From Grammothele lineata (taxonomy: Eukaryota > Basidiomycota > Agaricomycetes > Polyporales > Polyporaceae), in contig NDFF03000228.1 in assembly GCA_002150815.3 (NCBI GenBank), positions 173,532 to 237,531 of the forward strand: DNA of 64,000 nucleotides, given 5' to 3'. A program made the position numbers and the translations under genes. Under the pieces are notes generated by a model. The model did no database searches and was not told the origin of the DNA. It saw only the letters and a program-made list of their open reading frames with translations. Of the stretch, positions 37,254-48,735 are shown in pieces (position 1 is the first letter of the stretch; each line of letters starts with the position of its first letter).

Positions 37254-38322
37254 GGCTGCTTGTACGGGTCGGGTCGAGCGGGGGCGTCAAAGGTGTTCGT
37301 GACTGGGACCGAAGGCGCGTGCGGACTTGACGAGAGAGGAATGGGCAGGAGACAACCGCAGCTGGCGGGAGCTGGCCAGGGGCGCCGTGGGTTTTATTGG
37401 GCGTTGATACGTCGGACGAGGCGCGTCGTACGACTCGGCTCATGCGGGAAAATGCTCCGCGCACGTGCTCGCCCCCCGTCGCTCTCGCCGCCACGGCCTC
37501 TCTGGCCAGCTCGAGCCTCCGTTCGAGCCGCGCCCTTTGGTCCAAACGGGCCACCGACGGTCGACGGCCCCGACGTCGTCAGACTCGTGTCAGGCCACAA
37601 GCGCAGCGAAGGGGACGCGTCGGAATGCAGACGCGTCTTGCAGCTGCCGCGTCTCTTGAACGCGTAGACGCCCGATCATCACCCTACATCTATCTTCTTG
37701 AGCACCTGCCTCGCTGGAGCTCCAACAACGACCTAAACCAGCTGCGCTAAGCACGAGAAGGTATGTTTCTTCTCATCTTTCAATGCGCATGATATAGGCA
37801 ACGCAATTGAGCTGACAAGCACTGGAAGCTGCGGGGCCCGTCTGCTATCAGGTGCCTCTCGTTCTACCATGTCTGTGATCTCATGACTGGCGCACTGAAT
37901 GTGATCCCCACTATGCTTTGTGTCGAGTAACACTACACGGGCTCGATGTTAAAGCCAACCGCGTCGGATAGACAGCATGTCACTTTTTGCCGCACCCGAT
38001 TGCGTCAGCGGAGACTCGATGAGTCGCCTTCTCTCAACATGTACAGCCCGAAGTGAGTCGAAGGCAGGCTCAGTAAGGGCTCCTGTGGGGTGTGGCCCGA
38101 CATTTGGCGTTTTTGTAAGAGACGTCTATACATCCCCGCACGACGCACTCGTCAGCCTTTGATTCGAATTTGATGGAGGCTCATAGGACGCGTCCGTGTT
38201 GGGAGTACCACAACGGTCCAGGAGGCGCCCGCTTGTATTAGCATGCTCTCTCAACTGTACAACTGCGCACGCCTAAGTCATCGTCATACTAATCGGCTGA
38301 CACAACTCCTCCCCTTCTCCTC
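37254..38322. other. ERG25 upstream region and GPI18 3' flank
   Basis: About 1.07 kb. A very GC-rich block at 37300-37650 (likely ERG25 promoter/leader) passes into more AT-rich sequence. Plus-strand frames around 37056-37750 overlap ERG25 exons or are shadows. Nothing else supported. Confidence 0.5.
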
Positions 38323-39810
38323 TCACGCAGGTGGCAAGAACGCCGCCCACAGCACACAGCTCACCGCGCCCCACACGACGCTCCACGCGACCCAGCGTGT
38401 GCCCCACGGCTCGGGTCGCTCGACGAGCAGCCACGCCGCGGCCCAGTAGGTGCTCGGCATCGACGCGGCGAGGCGGAGCGCGATCTGGGTGTGGGAGGCG
38501 AGGAGGAGGAGGAGGGAGAGGATGAGTGCGTGGAGGACGTGGGGTGCGAGGGAGGGGTGGAGGAATGGCGTGGGGGGAGGTTTGGGGTGTGTGTTGGGGG
38601 GCTGGGAGGAGCGGGTGAGGGCGAGGATGCGTGGGAGGAGGGAGGCGCGGATGTAGTGTGTCGTGAAGAGGAAGAGGAGCGCGAGGGGCGGGGCGGCGAG
38701 GAGGAGGTTGGGGAGCTGCTGGAGGGTCCAGTATCGCAGAAAGCCCACGTTCCAGTACTTTGATTGAACGTAGGTGTAGATGAACGGCGGAAAGGACCGG
38801 CACCAAGGCGCGGGCGCAGAGGTCAGGCAGAAGACCCGGTAGGCGGAGTATTGGTGGTAAAGGAAGGGCGAGAAGGTTAGAATTGACAGCCCAAGCGCAT
38901 AGAACGCTCTTCCAAGTGGCACCTGTAGACGGAGATGAAACACGGGAGTTCGACGCTGGGGCCGCATAATGCCTACCTGACGGTGGGCGAGGACGTAATC
39001 TACCACCAACCCCCACACGAGGAACCCGGAGAGGAATATGCCGTTCGATCGAAATGCGCCGGCAAGCGCGAAGCAGCACGCAGCGCGGAGCCATTGCTTG
39101 CGCGCGCAACACAGCATGCCTGCGACCACAATGCATCAGCAATAGGCTTCATAGGTGTGAATAGACATACCTTTGTACGATAAGTACGTGAAGAATGGCT
39201 CAGCGTACCCCGCCACGCGCAACGTCGCGGGGCTGCTCGGAAGCAACGACAGCATCGCGGCCAGTAGGGCCACGTTCGGCGAGCCCATGTGCGCCAGCGT
39301 GAGGTCGTACAGCGTCAGCACGCTCAGCGCAGACACCACGCTTGACGCGAGCAGGCCTCCTAGGAGCGCGTGCTCCCACTCGAGCTGCGCGCTTTGCGTC
39401 CCGGAGAGGGTCTGCCATGTGCGCCCGAGGAGACGCATGACGAGCGCGGGGCCGGGGAAGAATGCCCATTCTTGCTCGTAGGTGTACCCCGCCGAGTGCG
39501 CGACGTGCGCGAAGTAAAATGTGTCCCAGCGGAGTGCGACGTTCGCGAGTGCGCGTTTCCATCCCTCTACTAACGAAAAAGGGGGAGGAGTGGGAGGGAG
39601 GAGGACGTGAGGGGACGAGTCGAAGAGCGGGAGTTGGGAAGCGGCGAGGACGAGGAAGAGGGTGAGTGCGGTGGCGGAGCACGAGAGGGCGAGCAGGACG
39701 CGTCGGTGATTCGCAGGACCTCCGAAGAGAGGAGGATTGGGTCGTTCGCCCGCGATGGAGGACTTCGAGGCTAGTCTGGCTAGTGACGTGGAGCTTGACC
39801 TTTTGCTCAT
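38323..39810 (-). CDS. GPI18: GPI mannosyltransferase 2 (PIG-V/Gpi18 family), 3 exons
   Basis: ER enzyme adding the second mannose to the GPI anchor precursor. Exons 39810-39171, 39119-38977, 38922-38323 give 460 residues. Signatures: LRWDTFYFAHVA near residue 93, EWAFFPGPALV, RVAGYAEPFFTYLSY, CFALAGAFRSNGIFLSGF and a hydrophobic C-terminal half ending AWSVVWGAVSCVLWAAFLPP. A lumenal or cytosolic loop near residue 370 is strikingly Pro/His/Thr-rich, which makes the plus strand a long G/A-rich tract at 38490-38690. The N-terminal ~50 residues are a Ser-rich cytosolic extension before the first membrane helix. Confidence 0.9.
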
Positions 39811-42542
39811 GATGGTCCCCTGAGATAGCTAACGTAAGTCTAACGTAGTGCACACTGTATCTGCGACATTTCACAGACATTTTTCGGTTCCCTGAGAGTA
39901 ACGCAGGACCGACGGGTAAACACAATGTCGACGTTGAGTAAGTACTTCGAGTTCAAGTTGAGTCTTCGAGACTCTTAGCGCTCAACACCAAGCCGGTGTC
40001 TGCCGAGAGCAGGCGCTGGATGTTTGAATGGGAAGTTGACGCTCGATCGAATGTCCGTCGGACTCCGTCCTCCCCACCGCTTACACCCTATGAGGGGAAG
40101 TGTTTAGAGAAATTGCAGTGCTTATCTCGTACTCCGATAACCACCACAGCCGGGGTAATGCTACCCTCACACAAGAAACCCCTTCGGTGCACACTTCTAC
40201 CAATTCTACTCTGAGGCAGGCCTGAGTAGGCTACTCCCTCGAGAATGGAATGAAGTATCCCGGGCAAGACGGGTCTCAAAATCCAGGCCAAACTTCAAAG
40301 CTCCGCAACATCAAATGAATTTGAAGCCTCCTCGCACGGACGTAAGCCCCGAGTGCGCGTTTTCTCTGCGAAAACTAGCAAGCAAGCGCAATGATGGCGC
40401 AGAGTCACCGAGCGCTCGAGGCGGAACACTTTATGTAGTATGATCATGATCCAGAAACCTTCGCAGCTTCGTGCGGCCTAGGAAAAACTCCTACTCATGA
40501 TGCGCCCGTACGCGGACTTCGAAGGGCCCATGGGGTGGCAGCCGCAGCGGGACCGACTCAATGCGCGAAAGGTGCTCGCCGGCCGCCGTAATACAGTCGC
40601 CCCTCCGACGGGCCCCGATGCTCGGCGGGCTTTGAGACAGGTACGCCGCGCCCAAGGGGATGGAAAATCAGATAGACTTTCTGCGTGGGGGGGTGAGCGG
40701 GGTTCTGGTGCGAGGTACAGTCTCTATGCAGTAACCTCCGCGGTGCGAGATCTTTTTGCAGGAAAGAAGGTTGGAGGAACGGGTTCGACGGCCGTGCTGC
40801 TCGTGCTCGAGAAGCTTGGAGGGGTACTTCGAGCCGTCGGGTGTACGTGAAGATTTATGTACGGCGAGGGCGCAGAATTGTCTAGGGTACCTGGTTGATA
40901 TTGGACGGTGCGGGATTTACGCACCAGAGTTCAGCTCAGTCACATGCGGGGAGCGCGGGTGCAGAAGACCGACATGGTTGCAACCTGCTGCGAGTTTTAG
41001 CTCACATGGTGTTCGGAAGGCCCGACTCTCCTTCTGGAGGTGGTCATACGAGACACCGTAGGCAAGTTGGACCGGGGGATGCCGGGGGCGAGATGTTGTC
41101 ATGACTGCTGTATCCGTCGAAGGCCTCTCCATTCTCTGAGACCTTCCACGCCGAACTTCTCGCTCTGGCCTCTGATCTCCGCTTCCCGTCGGGGCGTGTT
41201 CCAAAGGGCAGCACCCTCACAGTAATATCATGACGCGGGCTACTGGAACACTACTGGAATGCGAAGTCTCTGCTAAGTCCGTCTGTTCAGAATGCTCGAG
41301 GTGTCTCAGCCAAGGGCTCGCTTGGTTGGAAAGATGTGATCAGTCCTCCGCGAGTCGGTGTGATCGACAGCTGACGCCAGAAGTTGGTACTGTTCCCGGG
41401 CGCGGGGAGCGCCTGGGAGCGGGCTGTTACTGGGAAGCGTGAGGCACGCCGAGGCACCACGCGAACCCCGAAATCGAGTTCAGTCTTGCGCAGCGGTGCG
41501 CTCTCAGCATTGAGACTGCGTTGAGGTGCCCGTAGCGACTTGTATGTGTTTATGGTTTAGTTTACGAGAGGTCGCAACGACTGAGAACGATCGGGGGGCG
41601 GGCAAATGCTGAGAAGGCAACGGAGGGGAAGATGGAGGAGACGCTGGAAACGGTGGGGAAGGGGAAGCGCTTGGGCTGGATGGAGCACATGCCCGCGTGG
41701 GCGCGAGTGGTCGCTCGGTTGCCGCAAGCAGATGGAGGACGGGGGTTCGAAGCGGTGGCATGACGGAGGCACATGCGAGCGAGCGAACCTAGGCCGTAAG
41801 CAGAGGTCTTCCCAGAGTTCTCTGTGATGTAGACGGCGGTCTGTGATTAATATCTGTTGTACAGGCAGCGAAAGACGGTAGACTCGACGTCGCTGAGGAC
41901 TCGGAATAGGGACGCTGTGCCAAGGATGTAGGACGCACGAGGCAAGCGGCCGCGAGGGTTTGGCCACGACGACTGGGGCGTCGAGGTCCGAGAGAATATT
42001 GGCCGGAAACGGGCGAGACGAGGCGAGAGATGATCGTGGACTGCCGCGCTTTTGATCGACCCTGTTCCGTTTTGACGGCTCCTACGGCGGTGGCTGCGCC
42101 GTGCCAGGGGCCCCGACGCCGCGCTCCGGGACGCCGTACGCTGAGGGTTTTCGGCCTGGCCGTCAAATTTCGGGTGCGAGGGATGTGCGACTGTGGGTGC
42201 TGAGACGGTGAGCCTGCGAAGGACAGCCGACGGCGAGCGACGGCGTGGAGGGCCGCAGGAGGAGAGGGCGCTCATGCGAAGATGCGCACGAGAGCAGTCG
42301 GCAGCGAAGGAGCGTAGCCGGAGAGAGGAACGGCCGGGAGATGGGAAAGAGATCTAGCCGGAAGAAGAGAGTCGGCAAGATCGAACATGCGCCCGTCCCC
42401 GCTTCTTTTGGGCAAGATTGGGGCGCTCGCCGGGGCGGGACCTGCCACGGCTTATCGACCAGAGCCATGTGCGATAAAACCCAACGTCCGTCCGTTGCCC
42501 GCCCCGCATCTCTCAGTTGCCGGTCTTCTGCACGCCTCGACC
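39811..42542. other. 2.7-kb divergent intergenic region
   Basis: Between the divergent GPI18 and purine permease genes. Open frames occur (40497-40850 plus, 41847-42275 minus and others) but none shows a domain, consistent splice structure or a frame longer than about 140 codons that is not shadowed. It may hide an unrecognised short gene or non-coding transcript. Confidence 0.45.
42452..42477. promoter_or_regulatory. paired GATA-factor-like sites before the permease gene
   Basis: TTATCG at 42452-42457 and CGATAA at 42472-42477 are inverted copies of the HGATAR element, 66-91 nt before the permease start codon. Fungal purine-uptake genes are commonly under AreA/Nit2-type GATA control, so nitrogen regulation is an inference. 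The motif is short and could occur by chance. Confidence 0.3.
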
Positions 42543-44942
42543 ATGGTGAGCTTCGCAGACAGGTTGAACGCTCAGGTGCGCCCCTTTGCTCCCGTCCTCC
42601 TCCCTACCCCCGCCCATACCCTCCTCTCCAGGTCGCGGACTCCTTCGTGGGCAGGTATTTCCGCCTCGAAGGCTCAGGTCATCCCAAGGAGAGGGAGGGG
42701 TCTCGGTTTTTGGTGCGTCTCATTTCCTCTCCCCCTTCGCCCCTTCCCCGACGCTCAACTCGCGCAACCGCAGACCGAGATCCGTGCAGGTGTGACAACA
42801 TGGGTGCGTGCAATTTCTTCCCTCTTATCGCGCTCGCGCGCTGACTTTTAGCGGTCAGGCTGCTATGGCATACATTGTACGTCAAGCCTTCGCAAATACC
42901 TATATGCGCACCCACTCATAATCGCACTTCATGCAGATCTCCGTCAACGCGTCCATCATCAAGGATTCGGGAGGAACGTGCGAGTGCCCTACGGGCGACG
43001 GTTGTGTGACGGACACCACCTACCTCGCCTGCGTCGACGAGATCCAGCGTGACCTTATCACCACCACCGCTGCCATCGCCGCCCTCGCATCTTTCCTAAT
43101 GGGTCTGCTCGCCAACTTGCCCGTCGGTTTGGCCCCTGGTTTGGGCCTTAATGCATACGTGAGTTTCCTTTGCCTCGTTTGTCTAAGCGTGCTTCCGTGA
43201 CTAAGCTGTGGCGCCCTTCGCACCTAGTTCACGTATTCGGTCGTCGGCTTCCACGGTACCGGATTTATCTCGTACAGGGAAGCGTTGGCTGCTGTGTTCT
43301 TGGAGGGGTGAGTGAAGTTTTTTGCGTGTGCCCGCCATCGCCGTTTTTTTTTTTGCAATTTGAGGGCGCTCTGGAGGGCAGACTTTGTTATAGCGAACGG
43401 TTGCTGATCACGAATCTTTCTTCTGTGATAGTTGGATTTTCTTCGTCCTCTCTCTGCTCGGACTCCGGCAATGGCTTGCCCGTATCATGCCCCAGTCACT
43501 TGTCATGGCTGTCGGTGCTGGTATCGGTCTCTTTATCGCATTCATCGGTCTCTGTAAGTTGTCTCTCTACGGCTTCTCGAGGTCCGTCTTCTCAGCAACG
43601 CTAATCTCTACCATCAATAGCGTCCGGTGGTCTTAGCGTCATCGGCGGCGACACGACGAACTTCGTCGGCATCGGTGGTTGCAAGCCCGAGGACTACCTC
43701 GACGGCCTCGCCGGCTACTGCGACTCCAAGGTTCTCCGCCTTCCTACGATGTGGCTGGGTATCTTCACTGGCGGGTACGTATCTAGCCCTTGCGGAATGC
43801 GTCCGTGAATCCTATTGACGCCGCTTCCCGTTCTACAGTATCCTCACCGTCTTCCTGATGCTGTACCGCGTCAAGGGTGCCCTCCTCATCGGTATCTTCC
43901 TCACGTCCATCATCTCGTGGCCGCGTCCCACCGCCGTCACGGCGTTCCCCCACACCGACTCCGGCGACGCTGCGTTCGACTTCTTCAAGAAGGTCGTTAC
44001 GTTCCGCCCCCTCAACTTCATCGGTAACGCGCTTGACGTGAGTGACATTACTTCAGGACGTTCGTGCTGCGCTCCATGGCTAACGATGTCGTCCAACAGC
44101 ACAACTACGGCAACGGCAAGGTTTGGTATGCGCTTATCACCTTCCTCTACGTCGATATCCTCGGTACGTCTTGTCCCTTCCTGGTGTAGACGACGTTTGC
44201 TAACTATATGCGCAGACACCACCGGTACGCTGTACTCGATGGCGAAGTTCGCCGGCCTGCGCGACCCCGTCACGCTCGACTTCGAGAACTCGACGATCGC
44301 GTACTGCGTCGATGCCTTCTCCATCTCGATGGGCGCGCTCATGGGCACTTCCCCCGTGACGGCGTTCGTCGAGTCTGCGACGGGTATCGCTGAGGGTGGC
44401 AAGACCGGCATCACTGCGATGGTGACGGGCCTCATGTTCTTCGTCTCCGTCTTCTTCTCGCCCATCTTCGCGTCCATCCCCGCGTGGGCTACTGGTGGTG
44501 CGCTCGTCATTGTCGGCTCGCTCATGATCCGCAAGTGCGTATTCCCCACTTCGTCCTGCCCCGAGAGAGTGTTAACAAGTCCCCATCTAGCGTCCGCGAG
44601 ATCAACTGGGACTACGTCGGCGACGCCGTGCCCGCGTTCCTCACGCTGATCATGATCCCGCTCACGTACAACATCGCGTACGGCGTCATCGCGGGCGTCG
44701 CGTCCTACCTGCTGCTCAACGGCGGCGCGTGGATCGTCGGCAAGCTCACCTGCGGCGCGATCATGCCGCCCAACTACGACCTCGCCGAGCGCTGGGTCGT
44801 GCCCCCGGGCGGGATCGTCCCCGGGTGGGTGCGCGTGCTCACGGGCCGCCCGGTCCGCGTGGACGAGGTCCAGCTCGAAAGGAGGGAGTCGGGCAGCGTG
44901 GACCACCAGAAGAGCTTCGAGACGGATGATGTGAAGCGGTAG
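42543..44942 (+). CDS. AzgA-type purine (adenine/guanine/hypoxanthine) permease
   Basis: Plasma-membrane purine:H+ symporter of the AzgA branch of the NCS2-like nucleobase transporters. It begins MVSFADRLNAQ with several tiny exons (VADSFVGRYFRLEGSGH…, TEIRAGVTTW), then the larger exons from 42934. Signatures: [91 protein letters not shown], and GTSPVTAFVESATGIAEGGKTG, the family hallmark. It ends with a cytosolic tail SFETDDVKR at 44942. The cysteine-containing insertion CECPTGDGCV in the first loop is typical of fungal members. About 590 residues over nine or ten exons. Confidence 0.92.
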
Positions 44943-46109
44943 ATGTGCCGTTCGAACTTGACCCCCCGCAGACGCTTTTCGATACATCTATCCCGTGGAA
45001 CCCCCCTCCCTCCCCATCCTACACTCTCGCCATCGCGCCTGCAACACCCCTAGACGTCCGCTTCCGCCTCCCCTCAGTGCTCCTGCTCCTGCTCACTCGC
45101 CTCTGCTATCTTATCGTTACTTAGGTTGTATATCTGTCCTGCATTACCTGTTCCAACACCGCCGCTACCCCTCCTTCGTCCTTCCGCGGCTCGTGTATCC
45201 TTATCAAAAGTTCCCTCTCTCCGCCCTCTCACCCTTCCGCCAACCTCCTCCACGCCTTCAGCCACTCTTGTCCTGTTACCCCGACCCCCGTGGAATTCTG
45301 CTTGGCTCGTCTTGCCTTCTTCGTCTTTTTGTTGTTGTTGCCGTTCTTACAGACGCGCCTCTCGAAAAGTTGCTGTATTACTGCGCTCGGTGTTCATGGT
45401 ACATGTGTATGTGTTCATGCAATGAATGTCCGCTCCTTAATCCCTGCCTCTCCCTTATAACTCTTACTCTGGTTTGATTCGTGTGGGACTGCAACCCGCA
45501 AGTTGTGTACGGAAACGGAACCGGACCGGGTGAGTGGAGGAGATAAATTGTATGGAACTCGAGAGCGTCTGAAGTAAAGTTTGACAGGTCGCCGATCTGC
45601 TACGCTCGGCGCTCGGCGCTCTCCAGCTGCAGTTTGAACAAATTTGAACTGAAGATTTCGACCCACGAGTGTGAAGAGTAAGCAGTCTGCTATCATTAAG
45701 ACTGCTGCGATCTAGTCTGGTCTTCAGCTTCGATGCTTGCCTACGGTGCTGGGCCGAGATCCGCGCGGCGTGCCGGCGGGGCTTGCGCAATGCACATGGG
45801 GGCGGCGCAAGTGCGCCTCTGGGAAGCACCGCCACTTCCCGATGAGCGTCCCGAGCGCGCCGTGGGCAGCCGAGCACTGGCCGACCACCAGCGCGAGTGC
45901 GAGCGCGGATGGCGGGTTGCTTCGAGGAGATATCATATATGTGGTCGCGCTTCCCTGCGACACGTCCCGCGCGTGAGACTTGAGTATGTGGGCTGTCCAG
46001 CCCAGCCCATCTGTCGCGGCTCATGTCGCCCACCTCAGCTCCTCGTGCTCCCCTTCCACGTCGACCCCTCGGCTACTAGTGTTCGCTGGTGTTGTTCGGC
46101 CCCCCGACG
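44943..46109. other. intergenic region
   Basis: A pyrimidine-rich 3' flank of the permease gene (45000-45400) followed by the upstream region of the F-box gene. The plus-strand frames 44995-45477 and 45733-46200 are low-complexity or compositionally implausible. No gene supported. Confidence 0.45.
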
Positions 46110-47886
46110 ATGCCTGGTAGCGGGACGATGCTTGACCCGGCGAGGAGGATGTTCAGGTCGTTGGGACGCCTCAGCCTGCGCGCGTCGAGCGGGAACTTGA
46201 AGGTATGTACGCAGTCCACCCTGCTGCTGCACTGCTTGATACGGGGATCGTCCAGCTCATCACCGCTATCGGCCCCCAGGAACGAGCCACCCCCACACGG
46301 ACCACGCGCAAGTGCGGGGCGACGCTCCAAGACCTCCCCACCGAGATCATACAGCACATCCTCTCCTTCGTTCTGCTTGGGGGCTCGGTGCTCCCGTTCG
46401 CGCTCACGTGCCGGTGGTACTACCGCGTCGCCGTTCCGGTGCTCCTCCGCCGCGTCACGCTTGTCCCTGCGGCGCTGGCGCGGTTCAAGGAGACCATTGT
46501 CGATATCCAACAGCCGGCTCTCCTCGCGTCGATTAGGGAAATCAAGCTCAGTGGGGGGGTGGACTCTACCCCGTGTCTTTCGGAGACTTGGCGAGTCGCG
46601 GAGCTGGAGGAAGTGCTTCGAGCGCTGCCGATGCTACGGGTCCTGGATGCTTCCCATCTGCACTGGCAGCTCGAGGGCTGGGCTGGGCTTTTTGCTCTTG
46701 TATGCGCGTTGCCAGGCACAATGGAGTCCTTGAGCGTACGGGTGCATTCTTCACCGTACGTGGATGATTGGGGTAAAGCAGTAAGTCGCCTGTTTATATC
46801 AGTACTTGCATAGTTCACTGACGATGCTTGTTATGCAGCCTATTTTATCGTCGTATCGGAGTCTTTCCATAGCAGTGGATTTGGCATTAGACGACTTCTC
46901 GGGTTGCATGCTGCTGCCCGACTCTCTGCACCGCACGTTCCCCAACCTCACCGCCCTTTCAGTCGAGATGCGCGGGATTCCGGAAGGCGTGAACGCCCTT
47001 CCGCGCGCCACCACGGCGTTTCTCGCGTCGTGGCGCTTCCCCGCGCTGCAGTCCTTCGCGCTCGTCGCCCCGAACCTGCCTGGAAGCAAGACACTCCTCC
47101 GGGACGCCCTCGCGCCCTTCTTCGGGCGGCACGCGGCCACGCTCCTGGAACTCGAGCTCGAGCTCGGTCGCGGTAACCCATTCGAAGACCTCTCCTCAAG
47201 CATCGATGGGGCGAGCCTCCAATTGCAGAAACTAGAGACGCTCCGGACGACCCCGCCCCTGTTCCACTCGCTCGCGCTCACGTCTAGAAGCCCGCCGCCG
47301 CACCTCACCGCGCTCCGCCTCGCGCACTGCGTGCACCGCGTGCGGCGCGCGTGCGTCCCGGACCTCGCTAGGGGCCGTGGTGCGGCGTGTGATAGTCTGA
47401 CAGGGAGGGTGCAAGTGCTCGCGATGGGCGCGTGTGTGTTCGAGGGCGAGGGCGAGGGCGCGCTCGCCGTGGGGGCGGACGTTGTGAGGAGCTTCCCGGT
47501 GCCGCTGTATGCGCTGGGGATGGTGTGCCCGGGGTTGAGGGCGTTGGTGTTGGAGGTGCATGAGGAGGTGAGTGTCTGATTCTTTTGCTCATTCTGCAAA
47601 CGTGGGTGGAAGAGAGGCTAATCTTGGGCGCGCGCGATTGCAGCAGGACTTTGGAAGGATGGTGGAGATGGTCAAGACGTTCCAGCCCTTCCTCGCGCGG
47701 TGCGCGGTGCTGGAGCGCGTGGTCGTGCTCGGGCATGGCGCCGGGTGCGTCGAGGTGTTCGCGCTGGTCGTGTCACCTAAATCGGGTCGGTGGAAGCTGC
47801 AGAAGATACCGAGGGAGTCAAGGTGCCTCCCGATTGCCTTGTACCCTTCTCTGCGTGCGTTGGGTTTAGAGGCTCTTTGTCAATGA
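46110..47886 (+). CDS. F-box protein, 4 exons
   Basis: Likely substrate adaptor of an SCF ubiquitin ligase. Exons read as 46110-46202, 46256-46780, 46839-47567, 47644-47886, giving about 529 residues. I chose the start at 46110 (MPGSGTMLDPARRMF) because a 53-nt GTATGT…CAG intron joins it in frame to LITAIGPQERA; an ATG at 46205 would lie inside that intron. The F-box is LQDLPTEIIQHILSFVLLGG followed by FALTCRWYYRVAVPVLLRRVTL. The rest is an irregular leucine-rich region typical of Agaricomycete F-box families, which are expanded and lineage-specific, so the target is unknown. The last acceptor is a tandem CAGCAG, allowing one Gln to be skipped. Confidence 0.75.
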
Positions 47887-48735
47887 CTGTCTCTTGGGAT
47901 TTGCGTGGAACGAGTTCTGGTCTGGGTTTAGTGGCCGCCTTGAACTCGGCGAGGCTTATTGGCTGTTCCGTATATTCTTATCTTTATTCGCAACGACTTT
48001 CGTTCTCGAAGTGCGGATGGCGTCGAACGTTGCTTGCATCTTTGAGCGATTCGATCATCCCGGGTGAAGCTGATAGCCACGTGGACCGCACGCGAGAGCC
48101 TCGGGAGAAGCCGAGGCCAAGTTATGTCGCCATCAGGACCAAGCGTGTTGGGTGCGCGCATATGGCTAGCTAGACCCAAGTTGGCATCCAATGCACCGGT
48201 CACTGGCAGCCATCAGCAGTGATATGCAAGCAGCTATTATACCTTCCAACTCTGTTACTCAATCCTCGCCTCCCCCGCATCCAGCATGAAGTCAACGACC
48301 CACCCACGGTCGCTCAAAGGTCGTACCGGTTAAACATTCAAGGTCTATAGAAGCACTGTGGAATCGGCTACACCGGCGACGACTTTCGAATTTTCGGGGC
48401 TCCTGGAGCGTGCAGGTGAGAAAGCGTTATCACAGCCTTCTGATGTCTAACACGAGAACCAGCGTCCGGATGAGCACCACACCCCGGACGGTGGTGGGTC
48501 GGAGAACGGGCATCAGCGCACGCCGCACGCCTTCGAGCACCGAGTCCTGCAGGGCGACTCGACTGGGGGAAGCATCAGCAGATCACCAGTCGATCAGAAC
48601 TCGTCCCTCGGGGCATATGTATACAAAGATTTGCGTCTACCCCCCGCCTTCCCTCGGTTCGCGTCTGAGCTGTTTCGTCTGCGCTTCCCCCCACGCTCCC
48701 TGCTTCCCTGGTCTTCGAAGTTCGTCGCTCCAGCC
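47887..48735. other. intergenic region upstream of the MFS gene
   Basis: F-box gene 3' flank and MFS promoter. Short overlapping frames without domains. Nothing else seen. Confidence 0.5.

Noticed and set aside
43833..44987. 384-codon minus-strand frame over the purine permease
   Set aside because: Antisense shadow; it crosses permease introns and shows no domain.
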